From Ustulina deusta (lineage: Eukaryota > Ascomycota > Sordariomycetes > Xylariales > Xylariaceae), in contig JAJNNX010000010.1 in NCBI GenBank assembly GCA_023159155.1, positions 186,001 through 250,000 on the forward strand: a stretch of 64,000 bases of DNA, in the 5' to 3' direction. Of this stretch, positions 10,801 to 21,820 are shown in pieces. Position 1 is the stretch's first letter, and each line of letters begins with the position of its first letter. The position numbers and the translations under genes were made by a program. Under the pieces are notes generated by a model that did no database searches, was not told the origin of the DNA, and was given only the letters and a program-made list of their open reading frames with translations.

Positions 10801-11108
10801 AGGGTGATACTTCGGGCGGTTAAGTGAAGCCATGCAGTGTGACCCGAATCAAGTCCTCGGAGGCCATGTATTAGGCACACAAAACCCTGAGAGCTAGTAG
10901 AAATTCTGGATGTTGATGGTCCCTTCGCTGCCTTTCTCGCGAGCACCTTTAAAATGGTACAGCATAGCTGAACATACAGACCAGACTCGACACTTTTGGC
11001 GGGAAAGTTATTTTCCACATCCATATCTTGGCCTTCATCCAGTTTCATCGCCATAACTAGTGCTCACGATCTGTTCTTTATAGTTATACACTTACTGACC
11101 CCTAAGAC

Positions 11109-12386
11109 ATGTCACCAAGAAGCCAAAGCTTTTATTACGATACTATCAAAGATGAATCGACTCTTGCAAGAGCATCCGAACGAAGCCCGAGCCTTCAAGA
11201 TCTCCTCCGATCCGACTGGGAAAGCGCTGCGAGCCAATGGGGGCGCAAGCAGCTGTTAGCACATCGCGTTGTCTGCAGCAAGCCCATGCCAGAGTTGCCA
11301 CTTCTCAGTGGTTTCTTTCCGGACCTCGCATCCGTACATGATTGCGTTGCCAAGCTGATTGAGGGCCCGCAAAGTCTCAGTGCAATGAAGAATAACTCGG
11401 AACCTCAGATAGTGCAGCGCTACCAGCCGGATAGCCTCGCGTATGTTTGGGCGGCACTAGTACCATTCCTGAGAGGCATTGCAGAGCCCGATCGGCTAGC
11501 AATAGACGTGCCTTCGACGCCGCCGCGAAAGAGGGAGCGTAAAGCCCCAGAACACTATGGATGTGGCGTACCATCGGCGCAGATAAATATTGGGAGCTCA
11601 CCTGACTACAAGCAGCGTCCGGCGACCGCGGAATCTCACTCAACCTTCTCGAGTGTGGGCTATATGGAGAGGCCTGAGGCGCCACTTCTCGAAGATTCTG
11701 TCGTCCGCTTAGCGAGCTGCTTTATCCGCTGCGTGCTCAACTACGCCCAGCCTGCGGACGACCCACGGCCGTTTCTTGAGTTTCGTGACGAAAGAATTCA
11801 CTACTCCCACGAAATCATGGGGGCGCGCACCGTCCACGCGGTCGATGATGGTGGAATCCAAGTCTTTATCAAAAAATCCGGTGCTCTTCGTCAAGTGGTT
11901 CTCCTAGAGGGCAAGCGAACCTTTCAAAAAGTTGTCGACGGGGAGGCCGTCATCACCGATGAGCTTCTGGGTCAGATGGTCGGGGAAGTGTTGGCATTAT
12001 CTTTGCAGCCATATCACGAAACAGCAGCAACGGAAGGTATCTCCTCCGCTAAGTAAGTAGCTAGTCACTTCATGCCCTACAAACGTGGGGCCAGGTCCGG
12101 CTTCATAGCTAATTAATGGGCTTCCATCGCCAGCTTCGTTACAATTCATACTACAACTCACTACATAAAGTTCTTTCACTTTCACGCCTCCAAAACCTAC
12201 ACAGAGTCTTATAACAACATCTCACAAAGTGACCCACGCGACATAAGCCTAGACGGTCTATTACGGGTTAACTCTACTTGTTGGCTTGACATCAAGCAGT
12301 CCAAGCATCGAAAGGTTATTGTATCTCATCTCCTGGCTCTCATTCATTGGGCGCATAGAGAGGTCGAGCAACATGTGGGCGCTTAG
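11109..12386 (+). CDS. Fungal hypothetical protein with PD-(D/E)XK-like residues
   Basis: Two exons (11109-12052 and 12134-12386; intron of 81 nt, GTAAGT...CAG) give 1197 nt, 398 residues. The second exon restores a long C-terminus (KFFHFHASKTYTESYNN, then CWLDIKQSKHRKVIVSHLLAL), which confirms the intron. Residues 1-190 are variable and polar, with a basic PPRKRERK near 138-145. The conserved-looking part starts at about 195. It contains VHAVDDGGIQVF (Asp246, Asp247) followed about 20 residues later by VVLLEGKRTF (Glu267, Lys269), the acid...E-x-K spacing of PD-(D/E)XK nuclease folds. From memory, this resembles a family widespread in plant-associated fungi with no assigned role. Nuclease function is inference only; loss of catalytic activity is also possible. 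Confidence 0.65.
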
Positions 12387-12483
12387 ATATCCAAACGTGG
12401 GAGAATGGTATTAGGATGCATCATACAGTTATTAAACTATGGCATAGCTGCCTACAGGTTCTAGGTGTGCTCTATAGAATTGG

Positions 12484-13599
12484 TTATTTGAATACAATCA
12501 AATGATCCGACCCGCCCACTTCTTCAAGGGTTGTTACTGAAAGCACTTGTGCCATAATGCGACCGCGCAAGGTATTAAGAGGCTTACAGGGAATAGCAGT
12601 GATCTGTATGGAGAGAGATTGAGGTGTCGGGGGAGGAACAGCTGGGTCATCAAACATGCTTAAGAAAGTAAATGACATATTTGTCGAGTATAAGTGTATA
12701 ACGTCAGTGTTGCCAGATGTGCGCAACAGCTTAGGCTATATACATTTGTTAGCTGTGTAACAACAGGACTAGCTACGTTGCTCACATACGCAGACGCCAG
12801 ACACTTGCTCTTTTATTGCTGGCCTTAAAGCCCTCCGTTGTTTTTGGGCAAAGGCAATCAGGATCGCCACCAAGTAAGGGTCTTGCAATGGCTCGGCGAA
12901 ATTATAACTCTTTAGTCTGATCCTGGCCAATCTTATACCGGGGTCTTCAATGCCGTACATTCTGGAGAACTTCTTTCTCCGCAGATAAACAATCTTGTCA
13001 TGGTCGACGTATGCTACGATAGGAGTGGGCTTATTAGTGCCCTCACACTTATCTCGCAAGCAAAAAAATGAGCACGGTAGTAAAACATTGTCGTAGCTCC
13101 CAAAAGAGAAGTTGAAGTTCATGCTAAAGGAGGTTAGGCGAAGATACAAAGAATAAAAGGCGTTGCTAACTTACAAGTACTGCAAAGGAACTTCGGGTCC
13201 GCTTATAAGACATTGCACTGCAGTTGCTCTATTACCATACCCACGGGAACCGAACATGTGGTATGCAAACGTCCTTTGACGGTCAGAATCGTCATCGTAG
13301 TTGAGCTTCATAACTGTTGGCGGTGCATGCAAAGGTTCGCTGAAAGTGCATTGGAGGAGCTCAAGTTGCAGCTTCGTCCATAGCAAAGGTTCAACGATAA
13401 TCCGTGTTTGAGGGTGGCGGCGGGTTCTGGCATAGACAGATAAAGCCCCTAGGCCCAGTAATGGTTTTGAAGTGACGCCAGGGTGTGTGTGTCGGGGTGG
13501 CAAGGGCTCCATTACGGGCGCAAGTCTGGGGCGTTGTGACTGTTTTATGTTGGTAGGAGGGAAGGATAGAAAGGAGGTGAAGAGATGAAAGTAAATCAT
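12484..13599 (-). CDS. Conserved fungal hypothetical protein, three exons
   Basis: Exons 13599-13175, 13123-12790 and 12735-12484 total 1011 nt (336 residues); both introns (51 and 54 nt) have normal borders and the frame is kept throughout. A later Met at 13512 (MEPLPPRHTHPG) gives 307 residues and is the more natural start, because the first 29 residues are hydrophobic and of odd composition. Ordered segments include TVMKLNYDDDSDRQRTFAYH, MFGSRGYGNRATAVQCLISG, SFFCLRDKCEGTNKPTPIV, RLARIRLKSYNFAEPLQDP and a C-terminal SLSIQITAIPCKPLNTLRGR. I recognise the pattern as a repeated family in sordariomycetes but know no function. It is tandem and convergent with the preceding nuclease-like gene, their stops lying about 100 bases apart. 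Confidence 0.65.
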
Positions 13600-14247
13600 G
13601 AGAAATGTTACGCATTAAAACAGAGATATTAAATGTATGCAATCTTAAGAGAATGCAATTTCGGAGGGCGGTATGCATATAAATAAATAGCTTAGTGGCT
13701 GGGTAGGTGCGTAATGCAAGGGCTAGGTTTGTGGCTAGGTGCCTAGGTAGGTGTGATTCTACCTAGTTTAACCGCTGCTGCTAGAGATGCAGACTATGAA
13801 TGGCCTTTCTTTTAAACATGCACAGAACATATAGAGATTTTAAAACAGACAGAATGTCGGTAAGATGAATATTAAGGAGAAAAGTTTAATGTTCTTCCCC
13901 CCACTACCTTCATTCGAGCTAGCGGCTCACCTACTCACTCATCTCACAAGGCGAAGGAATCGACCAATCCAACGCCATATAAAGACGTACACGATCGGGT
14001 CGCTACAACCCACAGAATGCTGTCTTTGTTATGGGGATTATAAGAGGCGGGCGGCTCCACAACTTCACTTATTGAAAATGTGCGAAACAGGTACATTGGT
14101 ATATTAAAAACGAAAAACGAGCACGCGAGAAGAACATCCCATAATGGGAATCCATTGGCCATAAATCAACAAAGGTACATTGGTATCGCCTGTTCTGGAA
14201 GTGCCCTGCCCCAACCTAGAAGGTGTTATTTTAGGCCTGTCTAAAAT

Positions 14248-14315
14248 CCCCTATGTATGTCTGAAAACCGCCATAGTGTTTAAAAACCGCCACTGATGTT
14301 TAAAAACAGCCATTA
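14248..14315 (+). repeat. Short imperfect tandem repeat, three copies of about 20 bp
   Basis: Three consecutive units end in GAAAACCGCCAT, TAAAAACCGCCACTG and TAAAAACAGCCATTAG. They lie about 50-100 bp upstream of a TATA-like CACTATATATAG (14359-14370) and a downstream ATG at 14416. The layout could be a promoter array, but nothing proves it. Confidence 0.4.
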
Positions 14316-14415
14316 GATCTACCAAGCTAATGCTGGTATGTAAGAGATATCCCTCGAGTCACTATATATAGTTCTGCGAACATCTTAATCACGCTTCCTT
14401 GAATTCGAAACAAAG

Positions 14416-14730
14416 ATGAACATGTTTCTCTTCATTTTCGTGCTCTCTATTATTGTGGCGTTTCAGGCTTGGAGACGGTGGGGTTTGAGCTCAATTCTCA
14501 ACCCGCCCAATACCACCACCCCAGACCATCATCAATGCTACACGCACTACTTCTCAGCCCCATCACTGGCTCCCAGCGCCGCCAGCCCATCAATATCACA
14601 TTCGTTAGTAGACGCACAAGCAAAACTACAAGTCTCAGAAAGTCAACTCCAGTTATTATTAAGACTACTTTTGTCACCGTTACCAACGCCTCCGGATAGC
14701 TCCGCACAGCACTACCCTGTACAGCAATGA
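14416..14730 (+). CDS. Possible small membrane or secreted protein
   Basis: This is a 104-residue ORF whose N-terminus (MNMFLFIFVLSIIVAFQAW) looks like a signal peptide or single membrane anchor. The remainder is Ser/Pro/Leu-rich with no recognisable domain. A TATA-like box lies about 50 bases upstream and the ATG context (AAAGATGAAC) is acceptable. No homologue was recognised, and alternative open frames overlap it, so coding status is doubtful. Confidence 0.25.
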   Translation: MNMFLFIFVLSIIVAFQAWRRWGLSSILNPPNTTTPDHHQCYTHYFSAPSLAPSAASPSISHSLVDAQAKLQVSESQLQLLLRLLLSPLPTPPDSSAQHYPVQQ

Positions 14731-15723
14731 CACGTTCGTTGCAGAGTAGGACAATTTCTTTTACGATAGGCACGCCACCGACTCTGTCGCCTGTAATATC
14801 TGTTGGTTCAAGCCTGGTTCAGCAGATCTGGCCCTTGGTTGCATTGCTGGCTATCGCTGTTGGTATGTCGTGCCTTTAAGTGGTCTGTGGCGACGTGCCT
14901 ACTTAAGTACTGCAGCTAGTTAACTGTCGCCCCAGCTTCTTCGCAATCCATGACCACTCCTTCCCCTTCGTCATCCATGCGCGTAGTCGCGCCTCATCGA
15001 GGGGTTCCCATCGCCCCTTCTTAGGCATGGCAACACTGTTGTTGGAAGACTCACTCTGGCAAGAAATAGAGTTGTCGCTATCGCGTCCGTTTTGTCTGGT
15101 TTGTTCGTATCACACGTCACGCGACGCGAGTTCGCCAGTATGAGCGTAAGGACCGTATTGCGGCACAGAGGTAGCTCGACCAAGAGAATGTAATGATAGA
15201 AGTGCTGCTGCTTTTATGCAGCTTACGGGCTACGTCCTCGATCTACTGATTTCCTTCTACTCCCTTTCCTGCTTTTCTATCATCCACCACGGCTCTGCCT
15301 CGCTCGAGTGGCCTTGCTTCAAAGCAAGACAGCTCGGAACAGAGCGTTAATTGTGGTGCGCCTCCTGCGAAGTGCGGCAGCGGCGGCCGCGTGCAGGAGG
15401 GCGCAACGCGTGTGAAGGCGGAAGGATCTACCTCGAGAGATCGACCATGAAACAATTTGTGTTAGGCAGCGAACAAGCGACGAGACTTACACTTGAATTG
15501 CGTCTTAAAACTACACTAAGCAAAAACTAAGGCACTCCGTTTTACAGGCGAGGAGATAGATTGACCGAGACACTGCGATAAAAACGCAGGCCGGCAGATG
15601 AACGCAACCAACTTGCGTGATGTCCGTACGAGGTCGCGCTTAGGGGTCAGCGGGCTGCTGGGGCCCTCACAGGGGTTCGGTGCAAGACATGACCGTCGCT
15701 CATCCCCTATTTTAGGCGCCAAG

Positions 15724-16415
15724 TCATGGTGCGATATTCTCATGCTGCGCCCTGTAGGCGTGCAGCGCTTCCGTCCCGAGAAAGTTCTTCATGGGCTCCC
15801 AGGTCGGTTTCTTGAAGTGGGACCATTTGACGAGTACTTGGTTGCCTCTTCCTCGCTTCCTAGTCCCAGAATCTTCTCGAACTCCCATTCAGCTTCTTCT
15901 TCCGTCAGCGCCGGGGATTGGACGTCATCGTCCGTCAGCTCGATAAGGGTATCTTCAGGTGTAAAGTGTGGTCCGGCTGCTCCGCCTCGCCTTAGAGAGG
16001 GACTTCTCCTGACTGGGTAGGTATCCTGCGGGTCTTCAGTTGCACGGTCTTTGCGCCCGTACGTCGCGCAGGAGTCCCAAGTAAATTGTACCTGGAAAGT
16101 CGTCGTCCCGCCCACCGTCACGCGTTTGAGAACTGCATTCCCAAGCGGCCATTCCTCGAACACCGCCTTACGGTCAATAGATTTTTGAGAGGACGGCGAG
16201 CTGAGGACGCTGTGCCGGTCGGAACGCTTCCGGCCTGAGGCTGACGTTCGAACCTTTACCGCAGACAAGAGGTGGTTCCGAGCTACGCTCTCATTCATGA
16301 ACGTGTGGCCGATCATTATGCTGCGCTGCAGGGTTGCCGGAAATAGATTATGATCCTTGGTTGGCCATCCATCCAAGTGGGAGGAAAGGTTCAGGTCCCG
16401 CTGGCAGACATTCAC
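15724..16415 (-). pseudogene. Frameshifted chromodomain protein
   Basis: The first frame (from Met at 16415, stop at 15789) carries a module FEEWPLGNAVLKRV...TFQVQFTWDSCA that closely resembles one in the SANT protein at 28116-29789. It then has an acidic stretch and AEWEFEKIL. At about 15865 the sense of the protein moves to another frame, which reads TRKRGRGNQVLVKW, FKKPTWEPMKNFL and EALHAYRAQHENIAP before a stop at 15724. Together these form a C-terminal chromodomain (WEFEKIL...VLVKW...PTWEP), a methyl-lysine-histone reader fold. Loss of one G in the GGGACTAGG run would explain the break; a sequencing error is also possible. If real, the copy makes a protein without the end of the chromodomain. 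The 5' exon structure above about 16290 is uncertain. Confidence 0.6.
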
Positions 16416-16702
16416 AACTGTAAGGAAAGCGGACGTAATACAGCGCGATTCGCAATAGGTTCGAACGCGTTAGATAGGCTGCAGGCCGCTAAGTTCCACT
16501 TTTGGCTGCCTGCAGATGATGCTCCTGTCTGTTAGCGAATACAAGCGTAGCACTGGCCTGTTGGATGGGACACATCCGTACAAGATCGGCTGGCTGGTTT
16601 GGTATCTTTGACAAGGGGGTTTGGCGTTCAGACTATTTAGACCAGCCATCTTCTTCAAATTTCCTTCCCAAACTTCCTATCACACAACACCACGACCACT
16701 AA

Positions 16703-17787
16703 ATGGAGGGTGGCTCACAATCCCCCAACGAGCTAGTCCGATTGGTGGTCCACCGTTTTGAGAAATTGACGCGTGGTTCATATGGGGTGGACGAGGCGTT
16801 GCAGCAGGCAAAGCACGCCGACGCTAACTCGATAGAGAGAATCATCCTAAGCGAGGGCGAATTAGCTTGGCGTGCATATTACGCTGCGAAAAAGGCGACA
16901 GCATCGGACCATGGATTCTCTGGCAAAGCCAAATTAACGCGTTTGCTGAATGATCTCACCATCCAGCCTGTCGAATACCAGTATGCTTTCGCAAAGCAGC
17001 TTGCTCTGGTGACAGCAAGAGACACCATACAATCGATGGAAAGTGATGGAGGCAACGATTCAAGGAAGTGCCCCAAGCGGCGTTGTACGCACTCTATCCA
17101 ATGACCTACTTCCGTATCTAACACAGCCTAGGCACTACCGTCAATACTTTCACACGAGCTCCTTCTACCCCGACAGCGACGTCAAACGGCCCAAGCACAA
17201 ATTATACCGATCTGGAATATAGCGCCCCAGAACAGGTTTCCAGCAGTGTGGTCCATCAAGACGGGGTGCACGTCGATGCTTCTCTCCAGGCATCCAAAGC
17301 CTTGTTCCCTATCGAGTTCATGGACGCAATCCAAAGAACACCAAGCAGACGACTACCCCACACATTGGTAGCAGATATATCAATGATCCTACAGAGAGGG
17401 CACGTTCGGGACTACTTTGGATGCCAGATGGAAATCGGAATCTCGAAAGAGAAAGTAGTAACGTATGCCAAGAAATTATTCGACGTGGAGGTAGAGGTCA
17501 AAGATGGTGTCAGATATGTTCGTTATCCAGGCGGCAGCAAAATCGAGCCCGACCCGTCGATCACGCTGCGGGCTTGTCGGCGAGACATGATCTCGAATGT
17601 ATTTGGCGCCGAAGTAGATATTGGTTTCTCATCTGCTCCTATATACCAGCGCGAGGAGAAGGAGGTGCGCGACCAGACGGATGGTGTCTCAATGACGATA
17701 TCGAATCAAGAAAGGGACGGCGCCAAAATAACTCTATTTTTGGGAGAGTGGCATGCATTCAATCTCAAGAAGAAGCTCTATGATTGA
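16703..17787 (+). CDS. Hypothetical protein, two exons
   Basis: Exons 16703-17084 and 17132-17787 (intron 47 nt, GTACGC donor, CTAAC branch, CTAG acceptor) give 1038 nt, 345 residues. The join reads KCPKRRC|TTVNTF. Residues 1-125 are probably helical and charged (MEGGSQSPNELVRLVVHRF, then ILSEGELAWRAYYAAKKAT). A Thr/Ser/Pro linker follows, and residues 190-345 form an alpha/beta-looking part with PIEFMDAIQRTPSRRLPHTL, RACRRDMISNVFGAEVDIGF and a terminal FLGEWHAFNLKKKLYD. No catalytic motif or known family was recognised. The stop lies 12 bases from the stop of the opposite-strand exon at 17800, so the two transcripts would overlap at their 3' ends. Confidence 0.55.
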
Positions 17788-17799
17788 AAACAAAACTCC

Positions 17800-18033
17800 T
17801 TATACTTCCTTCACCTTGCCCTCTTCAAGTAAAAGACTGATACCTCTCTTCACAAGTGCTTGACCATCGCACATTCCAATCGTTTCGATAGGTTTCTTTT
17901 CATCTCCAGACTTAAAAACTTTGATGGTACATTGCTTCCAGTATACCATTTGTCCTGACCCAACAACTGTAGCGCCTATGGCCGCACCTTCGAAAAAATC
18001 GTCGGCTTTGGTGAGGGTCTCCCGATCAAACGA
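17800..18033 (-). CDS. Terminal exon of an unidentified gene
   Basis: Starting after an acceptor-like CTAG, with a CTGAC branch-like site about 10 bases upstream, this minus-strand frame is open for 77 codons and then stops. It contains no early Met, so a start-codon-based search misses it. It reads as genuine protein: FDRETLTKADDFFEGAAIG, TVVGSGQMVYWKQCTIKVF, a charged turn, then MCDGQALVKRGISLLLEEGK. Coding-like segments occur upstream (18040-18260, for example HSKFLRSLLLYGQTTVNT and MLHLYKDFLMNGREN) but in frames I could not splice together. The gene may be decayed on its 5' side. No family was recognised. Confidence 0.4.
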   Translation of the reverse strand, partial: SFDRETLTKADDFFEGAAIGATVVGSGQMVYWKQCTIKVFKSGDEKKPIETIGMCDGQALVKRGISLLLEEGKVKEV

Positions 18034-21000
18034 CTAGTACTATGTCAGATAACGTTCTATTGCACGGCAAAGATAAGCGCACCATCAGGGGCTGATTTAT
18101 AGAAACAGTTATCTACACCGCTGTCTGCGGTGTTTACCGTCGTCTGTCCGTATAATAGCAGGCTGCGCAGGAATTTCGAGTGATCGCTATCGAGAGGAGT
18201 GTGCGCCTGAGAGGTTTTCCCGTCCGTTCATGAGGAAGTCTTTGTAGAGATGAAGCATATCGACTAGTGGAAGTCAGGCATCGTTTAGGCCTTAATTTCG
18301 CATCGCAATGTCCGGCCTGGTGGGAGAAAGGGTAGAATGCGGGACTTAGGGTTCGGCCTATTCGAACGGACGATACAACGCTGACGAAATGCAATAAGGG
18401 CTACCAAAAATGGTTTCCAGTCAGTAATTCGATTGGCGATTGGTGAGGGGTGCAAGGTGTGGTGGGGGCCCCAAGATACGTAAGCAAAAGCGGGCGAGGT
18501 TGCGGAAGGGTGCGGACCAAGCTAGGCTCTTGGCAAAGGGAAATTTGAGTCTGGAAAAGGATGTTTGGAATTTTGACTCTTTACTAACGGAAACTTGAGT
18601 GAAAGTCATTTTAAAGTGGGACTGAAAGGTAGTTTGGGTACGCTTCCTCTTAATTGGCCAGTTGAATGGTCCCGGGCCACTTTACGGCCTAAGGATTCCG
18701 TACCTGCTTTCAACTAATTACAATAATGCTGTTCAGATCTTGTTGATATTGGTCCAAAGAATGGGGGTTACAGCGACTGGATTAAAAATAGCAAAATAGC
18801 ATCAATAAATATGCGTCAGTACCAATCAGACCTAGCCCTTTTCAAGCTCAATCCGTTCCAAAACGCGGCATGTTCTAACGCGGGACCTACAGCGTTACGC
18901 CGCGGCGTGCACAGTAGCGTACACAATGCGGAATTAGAGCAGATTGGTCATTGTAGAAACTTGTTCTCATAGCCAGGCTGCACCGTAATCGGCTATCGCA
19001 AAAAGTGTTTGGGTCATAAATTTGCAAACCGCAGCATTGAGCCATGAGTTTGTTTGCAGGCCTGAGTGGATTAGGCCAGCCACTGTGAATGTTACTTTGT
19101 ACCATTGCAGCACAACATCCACGCCGAAATGCTTCGTAGTATATCCGCAACTAGTAGCACAAAGTATACTAGAGCCAAAATAGGGTCCGGTTAGTGGCCA
19201 AGAGCAAGTCTGAGTTGGCCACTTCTTAGACCTATACGCGTCGATCAAGGGGATATCAAAGCTCCCCGGTCTTCGTAGCCGCTTTCCGGCTTTCCGACAG
19301 GAAATATCCTATAGAAGTTTCATGCAATGCATCCACTTTTAGTTTTAGCCCTACGTATATACAAATAAAGGATATTTCGGCGTCCTCCGATCGGGAAATA
19401 TTTTTACAAGTACTAGTCCTCTTTTGTCCTGCCTCTTCACCTTTCTATCCCCTCGTTGACGACCCGGGATCAAGCCTTCTCAGGGGTGAAAGTAGAAGAG
19501 TGGGGCCTGCGCGGAGTAGCTGAATCAAACCAGCAGCTTATCCTTTTTACTAGGTTGTATCCCCGTCCAGTCTCGGCATCTATAATGCTTGCTACAAATG
19601 AATGCCAATCATTCTGAAAGTCTCGGCCTGCTTGAGGCTCCACGAGGCTGATTACCTATTGCAGACAGCTAGCATAGAGCAGAGGTGCTGCAGGTATCAT
19701 CACCCAGCTCGTATATTGTTGCGAGTTCTACTATACCCGGTTAATAATACAGCCATCAATGGATATTGAGGGCGGGACGCAAGCTATTGTCAGGAGAAAA
19801 GTCTCGGACCCAAGCCGAGCCTAGTCGAGTTGCAACCGCACCTTGAATGAATCCTTGGAGCTGGCAGATGGCGCAGGTCTGCTAGCCTGTTGAACGATAT
19901 GTTATGAAATATGCAAAAGATCACCTTGCATATGGCTTTTGAGGATACGATCTGTTATATCTAGCTCAATTAGTGTGGTGAAGTCCTATCTAATTGCATG
20001 AGCCTAAGTAACCACGTATGGTGTGTTGATCGATACTCCAGCACCCCTGGTTCCCTCGTTCCTTAGCTAGAATCGAGATGAGGCAGTAGGATCGTACCAT
20101 TCTCGAACATTGACTAGGTAACGAACTTAACAGAGGAATGAGCACTTCGTTGTCCACCAGGAAATCGCAGGATTTCTAGCAAGCCTACTCTATAGGGTAA
20201 GCAACATTGACACTCCCAACGCACCAAGCGGCCCGAGGCTTGACCGCCATAGTTCTTGCAACAAACTCCATGCGTTTAGCCCAAGCAAGAAATCAAGGTC
20301 ACCAAACGACTCAATCTTCTGGGGTAGGTACCATTTCAGCGTATACCCTCATACTGTTTCCCAGCTTCTCTTGTTCTTGCTTGGACGTCTTGTATTAACC
20401 AGCGATGGGTGCGCATTATTCCTGTGTTGGTCGAGGTGAAGGCCAGTGAACATTGGAGACCATCTGGGTCATATGTGAGAGGTGCTGAGCGCAAGGATAT
20501 GCGTATGCGAGCTATCGAAAGACTTCCAATTCCAGACAAGGAAATCCATACCACCTAGCGTTGATGGGCCCATCAGGATGCCGTCTTTGACTACGTCTAC
20601 ATCTTGTCAGAATAACTGGGTATGCATCCATAATCACCTTGCAAGATAGCCCGTTCACAACGTTTACTAAGAGATCTTCAAAGCTGGGGTCTTCTCCGGT
20701 GGCGCGGGAATCTGGAACACTACATACAGGGTATGTTACAGGAAAGCAACGTACGCCCATTGAGAAGATTCTGATTCTAGCCAATGAGCCGAACAGAAAG
20801 TGTAACCACGTGGGAAAGTCTCGTACTATCTGGTTTCAGGAACGGGGAAGGGTTGACTTGGCTCTGCATACCCTCTAAGATGTGGCTGCAATTAGTTCGA
20901 GGAGCGCTAGGTCTCCTGGTATAGTGACCTAGATGCTATCGTCTGTTTCTTTCTTTCCCCCGGGTGGCCCAAACGCAATGTTAGCGGAAGAAGTATGACG

Positions 21001-21820
21001 AATAGTTCGAGGTGCTTATGTTGCATATCGTCATCTTAGAAGTGATCCAGGACTTTAATACGACAATGCCATTCAGCAGAAAACCGAGTATTGGTCCATT
21101 TATTCTTGAGAGGTCGAGAAGCGAAATAAGGTGGACGAGGAACTGTTCCAGGTGTTGTGACAATGGGATAACATCTCCAGTCGTTGAATAATACTAAAAA
21201 AATGTGCTGCCAATACGTCTCACCTCATCATATTGAACTTCGCCCAGTAATTACTATCCATAAGCTAGAGCTACTCAACAACACATGTGTTCAAACTGGC
21301 GAAACAAATCCCCGGTATCATTCCTCTGTAGTTTCCTAGGTGCTTCTCGCGGGCCTGATATGGAATGATGCATGCATTCATTATGCAAGAGTAGCTCTAA
21401 CACATGTCATCAGGGCTTAATAGCAAGGCCCTTTAGGGGGTGTCTCTAGCTCAACAATCAATCAAGTATCATACATCTTCAACCCAGCGTTCTAGATGCA
21501 TGATGCTAATCCTAATTGCCCCTCGCCTGCAGTTGTTAACTTGCGTTGCTGATCTAGTTTCTGTCGACCTATCGGGTCTACCATACTGTAGCCGTCTCGT
21601 TTTCTTCTAGCTCCTTGCAATCTATGTAATATTCTAACTTGGAATATCCGATGGCTTGCTCTCCGTCGGCCTACAAGTGGCGTGTCAGGGGACGGAAAAC
21701 ACGGACTTAGCTGTGTATGCTGGGACCGTGTGTATAAACTCGACTTCTGCCACCACGTCGGCGGACGCATCTCGGTGACGGAGAGTATACTCGAGCTTAT
21801 TTCATCTAATATACTGAATC
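18034..21820. other. Long region without a supported gene
   Basis: Except for protein-like scraps at 18040-18260 on the minus strand, nothing here behaves like a gene. A minus frame at 20784-20512 contains an ordered-looking PSFEDLLVNVVNG stretch but has no start, splice partners or family resemblance. Base composition stays near the local average, so it is not RIP-type DNA. It probably comprises intergenic sequence and old gene relics. Confidence 0.45.

Larger units (their letters stand above)
8733..11108. other. Long intergenic region with one exon-like relic and a G24 tract
   Basis: Besides the relic at 8900-9080 and the homopolymer at 10777-10800 (listed separately), I find no supported gene. 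Several small ORFs lack codon or domain character. A plus-strand frame at 10174-10395 is open but resembles no protein I know. Confidence 0.45.
13600..15723. other. Gene-poor region with short repeats
   Basis: No strong gene was found. It contains GGTAGGTG/CTAGGT-rich sequence at 13690-13770, a 13-base direct repeat (GGTACATTGGTAT) at 14092 and 14174, a triple GTTTAAAAACCGCC-type repeat at 14248-14315, and one weak small ORF (listed). The rest shows nothing I can name. Confidence 0.45.

Noticed and set aside
20512..20784. Minus-strand ORF as an enzyme fragment
   Set aside because: There is no motif, start context or neighbouring exon; the resemblance was too vague.
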